Source: Varroa destructor
Lineage: Eukaryota > Arthropoda > Arachnida > Mesostigmata > Varroidae
Direction of reading: 5' to 3'
NCBI RefSeq assembly: GCF_002443255.2
Contig: NW_019211455.1
Coordinates: forward strand, 29,276,239-29,340,238
DNA length: 64,000 nucleotides
Shown: positions 28,251 to 42,400 of the stretch, one piece after another
How positions within the stretch are numbered: position 1 is the stretch's first letter
Layout of the letters: every line of letters starts with the position of its first letter
Program-made: the position numbers and the translations under genes
The notes under the pieces: model-generated
Database searches by the model: none
What the model was told of the DNA's origin: nothing
What the model saw: the letters and a program-made list of their open reading frames with translations, nothing else

Positions 28251-28484
28251 TTGTTCTCAGTTTTTCGCGTTTTGAGTTTAGTTTTTTCTTTCAATCCTCA
28301 CTACTTCACCCAGTGCAACGACAGTCGGCAGCGCTAAGTCCTCTCAAAGCTTTGAAGCTTTAGTGACCGTTCGTAGCAATGGGCTACAAAGAACGCAAGA
28401 GGACAGCGAACGCGTCGTGGAAGGCATTCGATCCGTTGGGCGTTCTCGATGACGGCAAGTCGGCCAACGATCGGGAAAGCAAGG

Positions 28485-31400
28485 GTAGGCCAGAAGAAGG
28501 CGGTCGACGAATTTCTTTACGAGGAACGGGATACATTTCGTTGGTGAATATTCTGTCGTCTTTCGTTCTATAGCAGCGAGTCTGTGTCCCTTTGCGACTA
28601 GTGGAGGCCTTCCGAAAGCGGGCGGCAACAAGCTTCGCTGGCCGGTCGTTCTGCTAGCACGTCTCAATGTGTAGGAGAGCCAGTTTTGAGCCTATAAGAA
28701 GGAACGAACGAGGCCTCCAGCAGAGGATGTGAAATGGCGAGCCTCTTGCGAACCGACCACCGCGGCGAGCTTCCCTGAGGAGAGTATAGTATCGTCTCGT
28801 ATGACCACCGCCGTGTCACTACCACAACCTTCTGCCTTCTGCGCCATTCGTTTTCGTGGGCAACGCGTTTTACTCCTCGTCGGGTCCTTTCTTGGCTCGT
28901 CTCGCATGGCCTTCTAAGGCCTTCGCTTTAAGGCGTCCGCAAGGTTCGTTTGGACCGACCGATGGACGGCCTTCTCCTGTTAGCTGCCCAGAAGTCTCCT
29001 CTTGTCTCGATTTGACAGCAGCAGCTCAAATGCGAGTGAGTGCTCTGAATGACCGCTTCGTCTCTCGCGGGTATGCGTCGAGTGGACGACCAGCAGGCTG
29101 CCCGGCCGGCTGCGGCGCAATTTGTAGAACTTGAATGCCTCAGAGCGCTGCTCAGCGACTACCACCGCCTTCGCTTAGCTGAGGCAGTCGGTTCTCTGAG
29201 GAACATGCCTCCACCGGTCCGACCGTTTTACACAGGATGTGTCGACACTGGCCCATTCGACTTGGCTGGACTGGCGGGTCAGTCTGTTTGGCTTATTAGC
29301 ACACGCCGCCTAGCCTGGTCTGCGTTGGCAGCCGGTATTTGGTACCGGCCAACGTAATGCGAGTGTCTGACTCAGCGAAAGAGATACCCTACTGAGCCTA
29401 TAAGGGTACGGAGGGATAAAGAGAGGTAAAGCCGCACGGTTGTGCATCTATTGAACTAGAGTTGAGATTTGCTTGGCCCTTCCCCGATAACACCCCGTTT
29501 CTCAAACGAGCTTCGTTCTTCGGGCTAAGACTTTGGAAAGTTTAATATGGTTCTTTCTGCCCTCGTATCTTATGGTTCCCTTTATCTTTCTCTCTCTCGA
29601 CTTCAGTCAGTGTAGTGGTACAACGAGCAGTAGTCGAAAAGGCGAGACCTATTCTCATATTTTATTAAGGAATGGCTTATTAAGGGAACGGCTGCATTTT
29701 AATACAGTTTCCCTCTTCGGAAACAGAGCGGCAAGCGAGCTTTTCTCGCAATTGCGCGATCGCGCAAATGATGTGACGCGAGCCGCATGGGAGCGTCGTG
29801 AGATCGGACAGGCTGGGTAAGCGACGGTAGAAACCGACAGGCTCACGGCACCTAACCTTAGGAGGGGTAACGTTATAAAACCCGCAATTGATAGCACGGC
29901 ATCGGCTGAACCTGCTGCAGGCGTTGAATCCAAGTCTACCACCGTACGACGGAGTTGGCGTTTCTGCTGCCACCGCTGCGACCAGCCAAGCGACCCAACC
30001 CAGGTAACTGCGCTGGCACATATACACACATATCGCAGTCGATTTTACTCGACAGCCGCCGTCGCTGCCGCCAGTAGCACACTGCTCATGAAGTTCCTCC
30101 TCGCGCATACACATTCGTACACACAAACATGCGCACGCTCAAACTCCCTTAGGCAGTAGCAGCGCAATAACTTTACTGCACCACTCTATTTCAGGTGAGT
30201 GTTCTCAACCAACCTGCTGATCTATCGTCAAACGACCTCGATATGAGCAACCGTGTTAGCCCCGTGCAACCCGTCTCCATGTCCATAGTGTTCGCTCCTG
30301 CAGCATTGTGCTTTGACCAACCGCTTGGGAGGAGCATGCGAGAATACGTATAGTGCAAGATGAGCCAGACGTGGGCCTGAATCTCGACCTGTGCCTATCC
30401 CCAGGCCCGTGTAGCGTACCATATCAGTCATGGGTGATACCGTCGCGACAGGACAACACTGAGATTGAGGACAGATGTCCCGCTGCCGCGAACGCCGTAG
30501 CCTAAAAAGCCTGCTGGTGCCTCCATTGTACTCCACTACCTGCTTGCCTGCCTGTTTTCGTAGACTGGCTAACAGGGGTTCCGTAGTGGCAATAGCAGTG
30601 ACCGAAGCAGCAGTTGGCTTTAGGTAATAGGAAACACAACGCAAGCAGGTGAAGCGTAAGGGGTGATCACTCAAGGGTCCCTATAGGTCCGTCCTAGGAT
30701 TCTGCTGAACTCCCTTCTCTTTATCTTCCTTCGTGGAAGAGGAACTTTGTCATTAATCTTAAACAAGATAGCCCGCAGCGTCACGCAGAGATCGGCAAGC
30801 ACACGGTTATCATTGGCCAGTCTTCGCCACCTTCCCTAGCGCTATCGTATTGGCGTATCGTGTTCGCTGTGTAGAAAGCGACGTGGAGGACTCATAGAAG
30901 AGCTAATCACACACAGGTCTTAACTCAAACTCGTTCACTTCCGTACAGATTCCGTACTCTATACGCAATATTGAGGTAGCAGGGAAGCGGATTTGAGAAT
31001 AGAACGATGTAACTGCTGGATACGGCAAAGCATTCAGGATAAAGAACGTAAACAAGGTGCGCATCCAGTCAATTAATCTAGGTCCATGAAATAGTCCGGT
31101 TTATACCCTTCTACGAAGAAATAGGGACAAGGACGGCATAGACAGAAAAATAACTAGATTTGGCATGCGGTATCTCATCAATTCTGTCTCGTTTGTTGAT
31201 TTCTATGAACGGTATGAATTGTTATCCTATGAGATGGTGTAGGTTACCATTTTATGAACGATACCTCTCCTCACGAATTGAAGTTTCCCATAAACTCTTA
31301 GGGATAGAGCTAACTCTAATTTCATAATTGTGATGATAAGTCCGCTGTCGGTATTCGTCCATGTAGGTGCGGAACCGACTTCGTAAGTAAAGGATCTTGT

Positions 31401-34400
31401 CCAACGGTTTGGGAGACAAAGATTGCATCGGTTCCCATCAGATCTTTTTATCCCTATCTGCCAGTCCGTTCGTCAATGGCGGATGCAATGGCCCCGTGAA
31501 TCTGAATGGACCGGACGTGATTAGGTAGGAGGGACTGCACGCGTTTACATTCTTGTCTGCTTTCGCTTTCAGAACATACATAAGTTCTTGTTCAACAATT
31601 GATTGGGGAAGCATCGAACGAATATACATACAGCACAATAAGTTGATCTCTGCCACCGCTGCTGTCCAAGCCTCTACCTTCCAAGGGTTGGTTCGCTGCT
31701 TAGTCGCGCTACGTTGAACGCAACAAATCCAAACGAGCGACGTCGGAGCGTCATGGCACGCATTCGTTTGATGCTACGAGCATGAAGCTAGGATGAATAA
31801 TCACAATCGTTTCCCGACGCTCCTTCGCGGAAAAGGATTGGCGAAGCACACACCTATTTACTAAGCTCTTCATCTGGCGGTACGGCTCGGCAGTACGATT
31901 GAGCCTTCAACGGAACTTGGAAAACGGACCAGCAGCTGGTAGTAAGTGAGGCTCATAGCTGGTAATGATTGCCTGTGCATAATTGCAGCATCAGGTTGGC
32001 GGAGACCGAGTTCGGAGTCGGGTGTATGGGTGACCCGGCCGCTCCCTTCACCCTTAAGGTCGAAGGGGATGAATCTTAGATATGTGGGTTCTTTGTTGTA
32101 ACCTAGAACGACTCTAGGGGCCACAAATAGAGGGTCATAGAAGAGGGGGGAAGCGAGGCAAAGCGCATGTGAAGGGGAGAAACGAGTGCAGTGGGGTCGC
32201 CACGTCCCGGCGATAATCCTAGGGTTATAAGTAAGATTAAAATTTACAAGCCCAACCACTCCCTGGCTTCGGTCTCGCGGCGAACGGTGGCAATACGGTG
32301 CTGCCGCGCTACGTCCTCATCGTGAATTGCAAATTTATCCTTTGGTAGGAGCTTTGGGAATTGTATAGCATAGTCAACCTGTAAGTCTCATATTGAGGCC
32401 ACCACCATTTTAAGAGCAGAAGATTCAGGTAAACTTTTCACAGAGCACGAATACGGACAGCTGAGTTAGTTCCCTTTTTTCTTCCAAGAAACAGTCGTAA
32501 CGCTCTTCGCCCTAGTCAGGCTATGGCGTTCTTTGTATATCATCGTTTACCCTATACAAAATGGCAACTTATTGAACGTTACCTAAACGAATCGTTTACA
32601 AACTCGAGAGTGCATAAACAGCTGTGTTGTTGTCGTGGTCGTCTAAATGGTTTAAGATTTTCAAAAAATACTTTCTTCCATAGCTTTAACTAACATATAT
32701 ATGCGATGACAATGCTTAGTGTTATCCAAACTCCGATGTGAGTAGAGGATCAACATCAAACCCATGAACAAGCAATTTCAAATGTTAAAGGAAGATAGTA
32801 ATAATTACAGTATCAATTCTAAATGGATATGGAAACCGAAATAGCAGAGCACTTCTTTGTACAGGGTACGTGCGTAAAAATTTTGCCAGCTGCTCTTATA
32901 CTATGGGGTATCTCTCTACACACGCCTGTAGTATGGCTGTCTAGATGTCATCAATGGTTGTAGTTTTGTCGCTTAGCAGGCGCTGCAGCCAGGCTAATCT
33001 GGTAAAATTAACACTGCTACGCAAACTTCCAGCTCGATTACAGATACTGCATACATCTACATATGTACACACATGTTCCTGTTTTTCTTTAGAAACAAGA
33101 AAGATCACTAACTATGTCGCAGTGATTTTTCTTAACGCCAGCAAGTTGCTATGAGCCTATTCGGCGCTGTACGCCGGCGGTTATTTGCAAACGAGATTAA
33201 TTCCTTTTTTTTTATGGTTTGCGATATTGCTACTGCTTTTTTTCTAGTAACATTTCTAGTTTTACGGTGGGCTGAAACCGACGTCGCGATCATTCGATTC
33301 CAAGATAAAATCCGCCGCTGGGTCAAAGGAGGCCATCCTACTGAATAGTTACGTGTAAACTTTAGTGACGAAAACACTTGTACGTCACAATGTGAGACAC
33401 CCAGGTCCGGTTCAGTGCTATTATTTATGTATCTTATGCACATACGTGTTATCTCGAACTGTTATAGTGTAATCTGCCACATCGAACGCTACTTAATGTT
33501 CCGCTCATTGTTGTCGTGTGCATGCGGATTTGTTTGTGTTGTACCTGCTTGTACAGCACACATCATCTGGGCATGAAATAGTGGTCACGAAATACGTAAG
33601 GTGGGTTTAAAAATTGCCAACGCCGCTTCAGACTTTCGTTGGCTCTCGCTCGCCGCCTGACTATCTCTACGTATATCATTTATTGAAGTGTTGTGGCCGT
33701 TGGCAGATATTACTTTTACTGTTATCGTTGTTGCGTTAGGGAAGTAGCGATCGCTGCCCATGCAAAAAAAACGACAGTGGTCGTAGTACGCACAACGACC
33801 GGCACAGCCGCACCCCATCTTCGTAGGCCACTGGACACCATATTTAGACAACTTTGTTACAGAACCTCCAAAGAACACCGAACAATCACGGAAGGTATAA
33901 AGCATCGTATAGATCATAAACAATGACCAAAGTCTGAAGACAATGCTATAGCAGCAACATATCATTTAGAATAGGCAGTATTATAACAATAGTAGCAGTG
34001 AGTAGAGTGCATGATAAAGTGTATGTTTTTCGCGCTTCAACATCTAGACGATAAAATTTATGGCATTCACTGGTTTTATCGTCAGTTTCGTAGGCTTACT
34101 TGTACATTATATATTTAAGTTAGTTTAATAGATCTATCGATTCGTGGCTTTATTATTTATGCCAAGATTTACAGATTTACTTATGATTTTCCTTGTTCTT
34201 GTTCTCCACCCATAGCATTGACTAGCATTTAGCGTTTTACAGATCGTTTTTTCTGCAATAAACAAGTAGTTCCATCTCCTTTGGCAAACTCATTTGTGTG
34301 CAGACTATCTAAAAAAAGTTGTAGCAACGATAAAACCGAAATCACGCATGGTGGGGTTTCTTGACGTGCATAACGATGCTGTGAGTTAGCATTTAAACGC

Positions 34401-37400
34401 GGCATGACTGCACGCGCCTGATCGGACACTGCTATGTAATTTGCGCCCCGGATCGTGCACGAGCTTGTAGAGTCCCGGCGACAGCAGCAGGAGCTCGCAC
34501 ACATCGCCCAGCAGAACGGAGACATAGCACGAAGCTGAAGAACAATCAGGAGGAAATACACGAGATGAGGTGGCAACGACACCAAGGGAAGTGTTAGAAG
34601 CCGCCCGCCGCCGAGTGCTGCTACTTCAGTGCCAACCACAACAACGTCAACTTAACAGGAATCACAGATAACAACAGAAATTTTGGCCACTTTGCTCGTT
34701 TCTGCTTTGGCGTCCAATTGTTCCTTCGTCCATTCTGTGTCGCCGTAAATTAAGGACTTAGCACAAGATGCACAAAAGAGCGGGAACGCAAGAAAACTGA
34801 GCCCAGTATATTGTACTGATTGTCACGTAGAAGACCAGACTAAATTTCGGATTCGGTTCGCTCCTTTTGACGACGCCGCGTAGAAGCATTTTGCTGTAGT
34901 TGCTGCTACTGCCGCCGCTATTGCTGATCTCTGATCGACGAGGCAAGAGAAAACCGATCACCTGAGGAGAATCTATTTGTTCGACACCGAGCACAAGCTG
35001 CTAGTGGTATGTGGGGACTAGGAGGATGGTGAGGTATAGATATTGGTTGGGAACATACTGGGGGACTGAAAACGCAAGCGAAACGCGCGAATCAGCAGCA
35101 GAAAAAATATCACAGTCGCAATTTAGTCTTAACGATATGTCAGGATCTCGTCGGCTAACGATAGAAGTGAACTCAGAATCGGAAGAAAGTGTATGCTTCG
35201 TTCTTCTTTTCTTTACCTCCTTCCACCGACTGGCTACTATTCCGTACTGTTGTCCACGAGCTTATGACCTGTTGTTGTGCGACTATAATGACATAAGCTC
35301 TGCCCTTTAAGTGTTCGAAGAACCGTCGCGTAAGAGACGTTTTTTGCCTAACATTTGCCTTTTAGACCGCGCATATATTGTATACATATAACTTGTTATG
35401 TTGCTTTGTTCCAGGACGGCTTTGTCGAGCTCAGAGATGTGTTTCGACAATAAGCCAGTTAGTAGACACACGTAACCTTGCTGAATCAATCAGATACCTC
35501 TACGTTTCCTTCCTCGTTTAATTCAGCCTCTAAGCCTACCATACATGAATTTGAACCTGGATTTCTTGTGCTCTCTTTCACATCTCGCCACTCCGAGCTA
35601 CACCGGAACGTCTCATTTGAAACGTTTGTTGTATGCTTGTTACTTTTGGCCCCTTTTATCAGTGGGGATGCTGAAGATTTGCAACCTCCCACCTGGAGAA
35701 TCTAACTGTTACCACCGTAAGCAAGAAGGCTTGCTACCTCATTTTTGTTTGCCGCTGCACAAAATGTACAGCGTACTATTAAAGCTATGCTATTATTAAC
35801 CCTCTCTTGTCGAAAAACAGGGTGGTGGCGTTGAGGTTTTTGTGTCGCGTATGCCGTCGTACCATGTTTTCAGCTCAGCTCCCTCATACAGCCAATGATT
35901 GTTGTTTCTACGGTAGAAGTCAAGGCAGAAGCCGTCTCCAGACAGACGTATGATCGCGTCGCTATTGTTTTAGGTGTTGCGACAAACAATCAAGTAACTA
36001 CTCACAGGAAAAGTCGCAGCAGCGGTGGCGGAGGAGTTAGCTGTTCCTAAAAAGAAAGGGACGCCCTTGTGTTCGTCGGAATCATAATTTCAGATTGTGC
36101 CTTCTCGCGTCCTACTCAACGCGACGTTTTTTTCACTATTTCGCTATTTGACGCCGCCTATTGTTTCTTTTTTGTTGTTGTTATTGTCGTTCTTTTTTAT
36201 TATCGACTTTTTGGTTGTTGTTCCGTGTCTAACGTTAATTTCTACGGCACTACACAAATAGCAGGCGATAGGAATGACGACTGGAGGATGCCAGGGTGCG
36301 CGTTTGCCGAACCATTGTCTTTTACCTATCTGTCTAGATGTTAAGCTTCCCCCTGCTGAATCGGCACCTTCAGTCGACTAGTACTTCACTGACTTTAGAT
36401 GTTTGCCGTATATCTACCAAGCAATGAACGCCGATGCGCTAGTCCCTTCATCGTGGTCGCTATAACTTTCCTTGTGTCAGCTCGTTTGCGGCTACTGTCT
36501 GGCGCGGCTGACAAGGGCCAACATGGCCAAGTAAATGTCTTTGAAAAAAGGATCAGCGCCACAAACTGCAATAGAGAAACAGCAAAAGTACGTAAACTAC
36601 CCTTATCAAAATGTTTCATTAAATTGTTTGCGCTTAGGGTTCACTCATATGAATATATTATATGCACTCAGTCGATATCCAATTCACTGATTATCTATTG
36701 CAGTAGCTCATATTTTAAGAATACAGTTTACCTCGTAGTATCAGTAGCTTTTCCATGTAAACGTTTCTTAGTCCGACTAAGCGCCAGTTTACGCACGCGT
36801 TCTGTTAGCTGCATCTGGTTCTGAAAGGACATTCTCCAAACCTGCTGTTTTGTCGCAGGACACCGGAAATCGGGTTGGTGCATCCGTAATGCTGTTCGGG
36901 GGCTTCTCTTTCAGACGCAAGAGCGTGTAACTCTCCGCACAAGGTGTGCAGCAAGGTGGATGCCAACTTACAAAGTTACACATATCGCCTTTTGTAGAGA
37001 AGACGAGGAGCACTTGTCTGCTCTGTAGCTGGTTTGTTTTAGCAAGTATCTGGCGTAGAGGCGGTTGAAAACAGTTGGAGGGGTGTTTCGCTGCGTGTCT
37101 CTATGAGGCTAACTAAACAACAAGTAGAATTATATAAGATGATATAGGCACCAGCGACGGCTGTGACTGTGCCTCTCATTGTCGCCACTGACACTACTAC
37201 TCCATTACAAAGTTTACGCTTAGTATTCGTTTTCTAAGCGCCACCAGGCCGTGTTGATTCTGAAGCTAGAGCTCCGTCTGCTTTTGCACCTGCTGCAATC
37301 CACCAAGAAACAGCTCTTAGAGAGGTCTCAACGACAAAGAAACAGGACGAGCGTGGTCGACTAAACGAAGTTCTGAATCCACGCAGACGCTCACGACCCA

Positions 37401-38040
37401 AACAGACTGAACAACGGTATACAGTGCAGTGCAGCATGAAGGTAGTAAGGCCGCCGCTATAAGTGTCTAAGGCAATTCTTTTCGTTCGTTCGCTAGGCCC
37501 GACTTGGCAATGGGCGATGAATTTGGATGCATACCTCCCATTTACCCCCAACTGAAAAGAAGGCACCTTGCATCACAGGGTACCACCGTACTGCTAAGAC
37601 AGTTAGGCAAGCAGATACGGAGAGCAGAGAAGCAATACGGTTGTGCTCTGCGAGGTTGGTCGCGGCGGCAACGGCGAAATGGGGAGCGCGCTTATTCGTC
37701 CGAACATCGAAATCAAGGAACGAACTCAGCGACTTGTTACGAAGTCCCCGGTCAAACCCTCCGCTACTGGACGCCCGTACAGGAAGCAGCGGCACGGGTT
37801 GAAACTACCACTGCTGCTACCACCACTACTAGTGCGGCACGCCGGTAGCCCCATAGCTTCTACTTAGAACGGTGGTGCCTCGTTGTTCGTTGCGCCCCGC
37901 TGCACATTGCATGAGCACAGGATAGCGGTAAGCAGAAGGCGCGTGCAGGCAAGCAAGCAGGACTGCGGCGGCGGCGGCCGCATTCCAAGAAGGACGGGAC
38001 AGACCTTCTGTACCTAAGAAGAGCACATGGCGCTACTGCT
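28485..38040. other. No gene recognised (upstream non-coding block, part 6)
   Basis: The block contains a perfect 16-bp palindrome at 29752-29767 and scattered open frames under 150 codons. One 65-codon ATG frame (33151-33348) would encode a single membrane segment flanked by basic residues, but such a frame is expected by chance in this length. I see no RNA gene or transposase/reverse-transcriptase remnant. Confidence 0.45.
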
Positions 38041-38574
38041 TTGCTGCTTCATCTCGCCGCCAGCTTCTTCTTCGCTCTCTCCCTCTTCATTGCGCGCGCG
38101 AGCGCACGAGAGAGACCGAACAGAGGCAGCAGCAGCTTAAAAATTCAAGTAAAAACTTAACAATGGCAGAGGTAAGGTGAGGTTCAGTACGAGGTGGGCA
38201 GGAGGCTCGGGGCTGAGCATAGGGCTGTCTGTTGAGTGGTTGAAGCAACTAAAGGGGGGCAGCCGCAGCAGCAGTGAGGTTGAGCTGTGAGCGACGGCCG
38301 CTGCTGCTGCTGAGGAAAGAGAAAGAATTTTAGGATATTCTTAGGTATGGATGGCATATAGTGTTCGTAAAGGAAGGAACATTCTAACGAGTACTATATA
38401 GGCACCGAACAAAGGTGCGAAGCAGCTGCTGCAAAGAGACCGACACGTGACTGTCCAATTACTGGGACCCTCGAGTGTAGACATTCAGCTCCACAGCTCG
38501 ACCACCCGATCAGGTCTACACATAACATAGGGCGGGAAGTATCTAATTGGGATCGACACACACACAGACACATT

Positions 38575-38594
38575 TATATATATATATATATATA
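38575..38594. repeat. Short (TA)n run
   Basis: Ten TA units follow directly on a CACACAGACACATT stretch and precede CGTGAGTG. A small microsatellite, otherwise featureless. Confidence 0.9.
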
Positions 38595-39421
38595 CGTGAG
38601 TGGGTCTGAACAAACCGTAGCCCAATTCCAACTGCAGCCATCTTCCTAGATCAAGCAGGCGGTCTCATCGCACATTGTTCTCCTGATCCACTTGCAGACT
38701 CTTAGGCTTTTTACGCGCTAAGAATGACTATTCCAGATTGCGACAGGAACTTGCAGCGTCGTTTCAGACCACTGACCGACCTCTGGCCAGTCGCTACAAA
38801 CAAGTTTTAAGTAGTGTGTGGAGACCACACGTAGCAATAGACGCACTTTCAGAATGGACTTACTGGTAGAAAATAAGAGAAGAAGGGTGTAGACAGTGTG
38901 ATAATAAGGGGCTTAAAGGAAAAGGGGGCACTTGCTACTATCACTATTGCGATGTTGGTCATTTGGCGGAGTAGAGTGTCTTCTAAAGCTGGAGTGTTTC
39001 GGTTGCCCTATGTTGATGCAGGAATGGCTGTGGTTGTGGGTGTAAGGGGCGCCGTTGCTGTGCGCCATATACAGTTAGCCGGAGCAATGGTAGAGTCATC
39101 AGAAAAATTAGTGGTATTGGCTCGACGGCGCTGATGGGAACTGAATCCCCAGTAGTGCACATAGTCTTCGTTGCTGCTTCCGCTGTTCTTACAGTCATTG
39201 TTGCGATTTTCAGTGCAATCTGGCAAGTCGCCTTCTGCTACTGTGACGCCGGCTGCTATTACTTCCACCGACGCTGCGTAGAGCCCTGATGAGGTGCGGC
39301 CGTGGACCATCCCCTTGAGGGCGACGCGGCTGCCGCCGCCACAGCAGCCACCCTCATGGGATGCTTTCTGTCGCTGGCGGCATCAACGAGAAATGCTGGG
39401 AGAAGATAGAACTAAAGCAGA

Positions 39422-39445
39422 GGGGCGGGGGCGGGGGGGGGGGGG
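39422..39445 (+). repeat. G-rich tract with quadruplex potential
   Basis: The order is GGGG, C, GGGGG, C and then a run of 13 G, so there are far more than four G-triplets within 24 bases. This satisfies the usual intramolecular G-quadruplex pattern with one-base loops on the + strand. The overlapping Gly-run open frames on + and Pro-run frames on - come from this tract. Confidence 0.85.
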
Positions 39446-42400
39446 CAACAGTCAAGACAACCTTCGACGGGAACGAGATGGTAACGGTGCAGGGCCAGGA
39501 ATTGAAGGGAAAACAACCAGGGGGGAGTGGAGGAGATTTCCAGATCATTGCCTTCAAAAGTGCTACCACTGCTGTCGTTGATGCCACTCGCAGTGGGAAC
39601 AGAAGAGGAGCAGCTGTGGCGGTCATGGTGGGGGTATTTTATTGCTGCATCATCTCGTCCCTGCCTCTGTCTTGTCCCTTTCCTTTCATCCCCGAAAGCG
39701 TCTAAGATCACTAAGCGGGCCTAGCGTCTACTCACCATCCTCTCGGTCCTAGAGATGCGCCACTGCAGTTGGCATCGTTAATGGTAATAGAAATGGCGGA
39801 GGTAAAGGGCTCCAGACAAGGCAGGGCAATAGCAGTTCTTAGGGAAAGCGTAGGGGTAGCTAAAAGCCGGATTAATCGGTGGGGTGGTAGAGGTAGCCTT
39901 GACAACCTAAGATGAGAGTACTGTGCTGGAATGCGATACGATGAACGGAGAGCGGTTGGTTGGTCGCTGCACAACTAACATGCGCTACGGCGACTTACAT
40001 CATGGCGAAATATTGGCGCAGACGAAACGTACTGACGAATGTGTCGTAGTAGCAGAACTTAAGGGAGGACCCGGTGCGTTACAATATCTATCTATGCTCA
40101 GCTCAGAGAGCCGCAGCATATACGCAGTTAGAAAACGCTCCATAAAAGCTAGGAACACTAGGGAAATTGCGCTTGACTTATATTTTTTGCTCGTTGCTTC
40201 TGCTAATGTTTTCCATACGGCAGTAGCAGTAGCAGATGGGTGCTCTTTCGTCCTGTCCTTTATTTCGACGATCGGCTTACCACTGCCGTCAGCTACTCGT
40301 ACTGTCGTTCGATTGCTATGCTTATATTGCTAAACGCAGTGATGTTGATGATGTCGTGGCGTGCATTAATTAACGAGATAAATCAATTATTCGATCATCA
40401 TCTCGGCTCTGCTGCCCACGGTCGTCCTGATGAGGGGTGGTGAGCCAGAGAGTGAGGCAGGTATGGAAGGCAAAAGGGGAGAGGCGACAGGAGACATGGC
40501 TTGGCAAACGCGGTAAAACAAGTGGGCGGATGCCCGATGGTAGAGGGAGCGGCCAGGGCACCTTAAGGGCACAAAGCTTTTAGGCTAAGATCGTATACGA
40601 GCTACGACAACAGCCTCCGGCCGCGCCAGCCGGCCGCCAAAGATAACTCCCATGCAACAGTAGTCTCAGAGGAGAAAAACGTGGCAAACTCACGAAATGC
40701 TCACCACCCGCTTAATATATATATACATATAACAACAAGCTAAAGACACATAGTATATAGAGAGATGTACATCGAGGTCAGTAATACATTGATCTAATCA
40801 TACACGTCTCAGTCCATACTCATTCATAAAGACTGTTACTAAACGCTACTAACAGCGTAATACTATTCTTTCCCTGCTATGAAATGCGAAGGTTACAGTG
40901 AGCTTGTATAATTGCAACCAATTCTACAGAACTTTTAGAAACAATGATACGTATAAGTTGAATATAATTAATCTACATGCTTTAGACAAGTCGTGCATTA
41001 ACGTTCTGATCTATAAATTGTTGGTACACACATTAAAATCTTCGTTTATAAACCTTGAGCTCATTCGGCCGTTTCGACGTAAGTTTTGATTACGTTGACA
41101 AAAACACCTACCGCTGTACAGGGAGCTGCCGAAAGACCAAGAATTAGGGGCTGGCACCATCATAGTGGCGATTTTTTGAAGGCGAAGTTTAACGTAAAGC
41201 GGGAGGCCCTCTCGCTACAGGATGTAAAGGAAGGCGGGTAAAAGACAGGGACAGGAAATGGGTAAAAGCCACGAAAGAAAAAAGATTGAGCAGGAAGCAG
41301 CAGCAGCAGCAGTAGTAGCAGCACACAGCAACCGAATAGGAAGTCTTGCCCAGACTTTGGTAGCCGACGGAAGGGTATGCTTTACCTTATCTGCTCCACC
41401 TTCTTCCCCAGTCCCAGTTGCCAACCTCCGCTTGCTCATATTTGGTGATGATGGTGGTGCTACTGCTTTAACTTAGAACGACCATTCCTTTGCTGCTTTT
41501 AGTTGTGTCTGCTATCTACGCGTTTGTCGTCGCAACCGTAGCAAGGTTTGTCCAGCTATGGGCCACGCAACTCTACGGTCGAGCAAGCCGGGAACTTCGA
41601 GGAAGGCAAAGCATTGGGTAGGACTGTATCCGAAAAACAGCGTCCACGTAGGGGTAGTCAATGGGGCTAGCGTTAATATTTGGGCAACAATAGCAGCAGT
41701 AACTGCGATGTTGTAGTGGGGCCTTTGACTTCAAAGTGAGATTGCGTCGAAGGACAAACAAAGCACCGTCGTTCAACGTTGGGCATGAAAAGTGGTACCC
41801 GTGCTACTTTGAACGCCTAGCAAAGCTGCAGGTGCTAAGAGAATCATGGGTTGTTCAGGCTAGTAGTCTTCATTGCGCCCAACGGTCTCCACCAAACTCA
41901 CTGAATGTTGTCCTGATTTTCAGCATTTTTCGGCCCTGTGTGTTATTTTATAACATGCTATAGAACTATAAGTGAAGTGTTCGAGCAGAACGCCGAAAAC
42001 TGTCGTCAACATCAAGTCAATAGCATTCTAGCAGGCAGGGATTCTAAAGGGGCAATTCTGGTGCGGAAACGCCACCGATTATTTTTTAATGGATTCCTTG
42101 ACTATCTGTTGTCTCCTGAAAACTTCAAGCTGGTTGCTGAATTCTCTTTCTCCTTGAGTACTATAGCAGGCGATTACTTATAGAAATCAACAAAAAAGGA
42201 AACGAACTTCATTGCAGACCATTAGTATTCCCATGACAGCTCTCGCATATACTAAATATGTATATAACAAAATGAATGACATGTGAGCGGGAAAGCTTGA
42301 ATCACTCATTCATATCACCTGCAAGACAGAAAGGGAACAGCAAATAGATGCTAATACGATTCAGCTGATCCAAGACTGAACACCGCATTGCCAGTTGTTG

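Noticed and set aside
33151..33348. 65-codon frame with one membrane segment and basic flanks
   Set aside because: Too short to separate from chance without homology or expression evidence.
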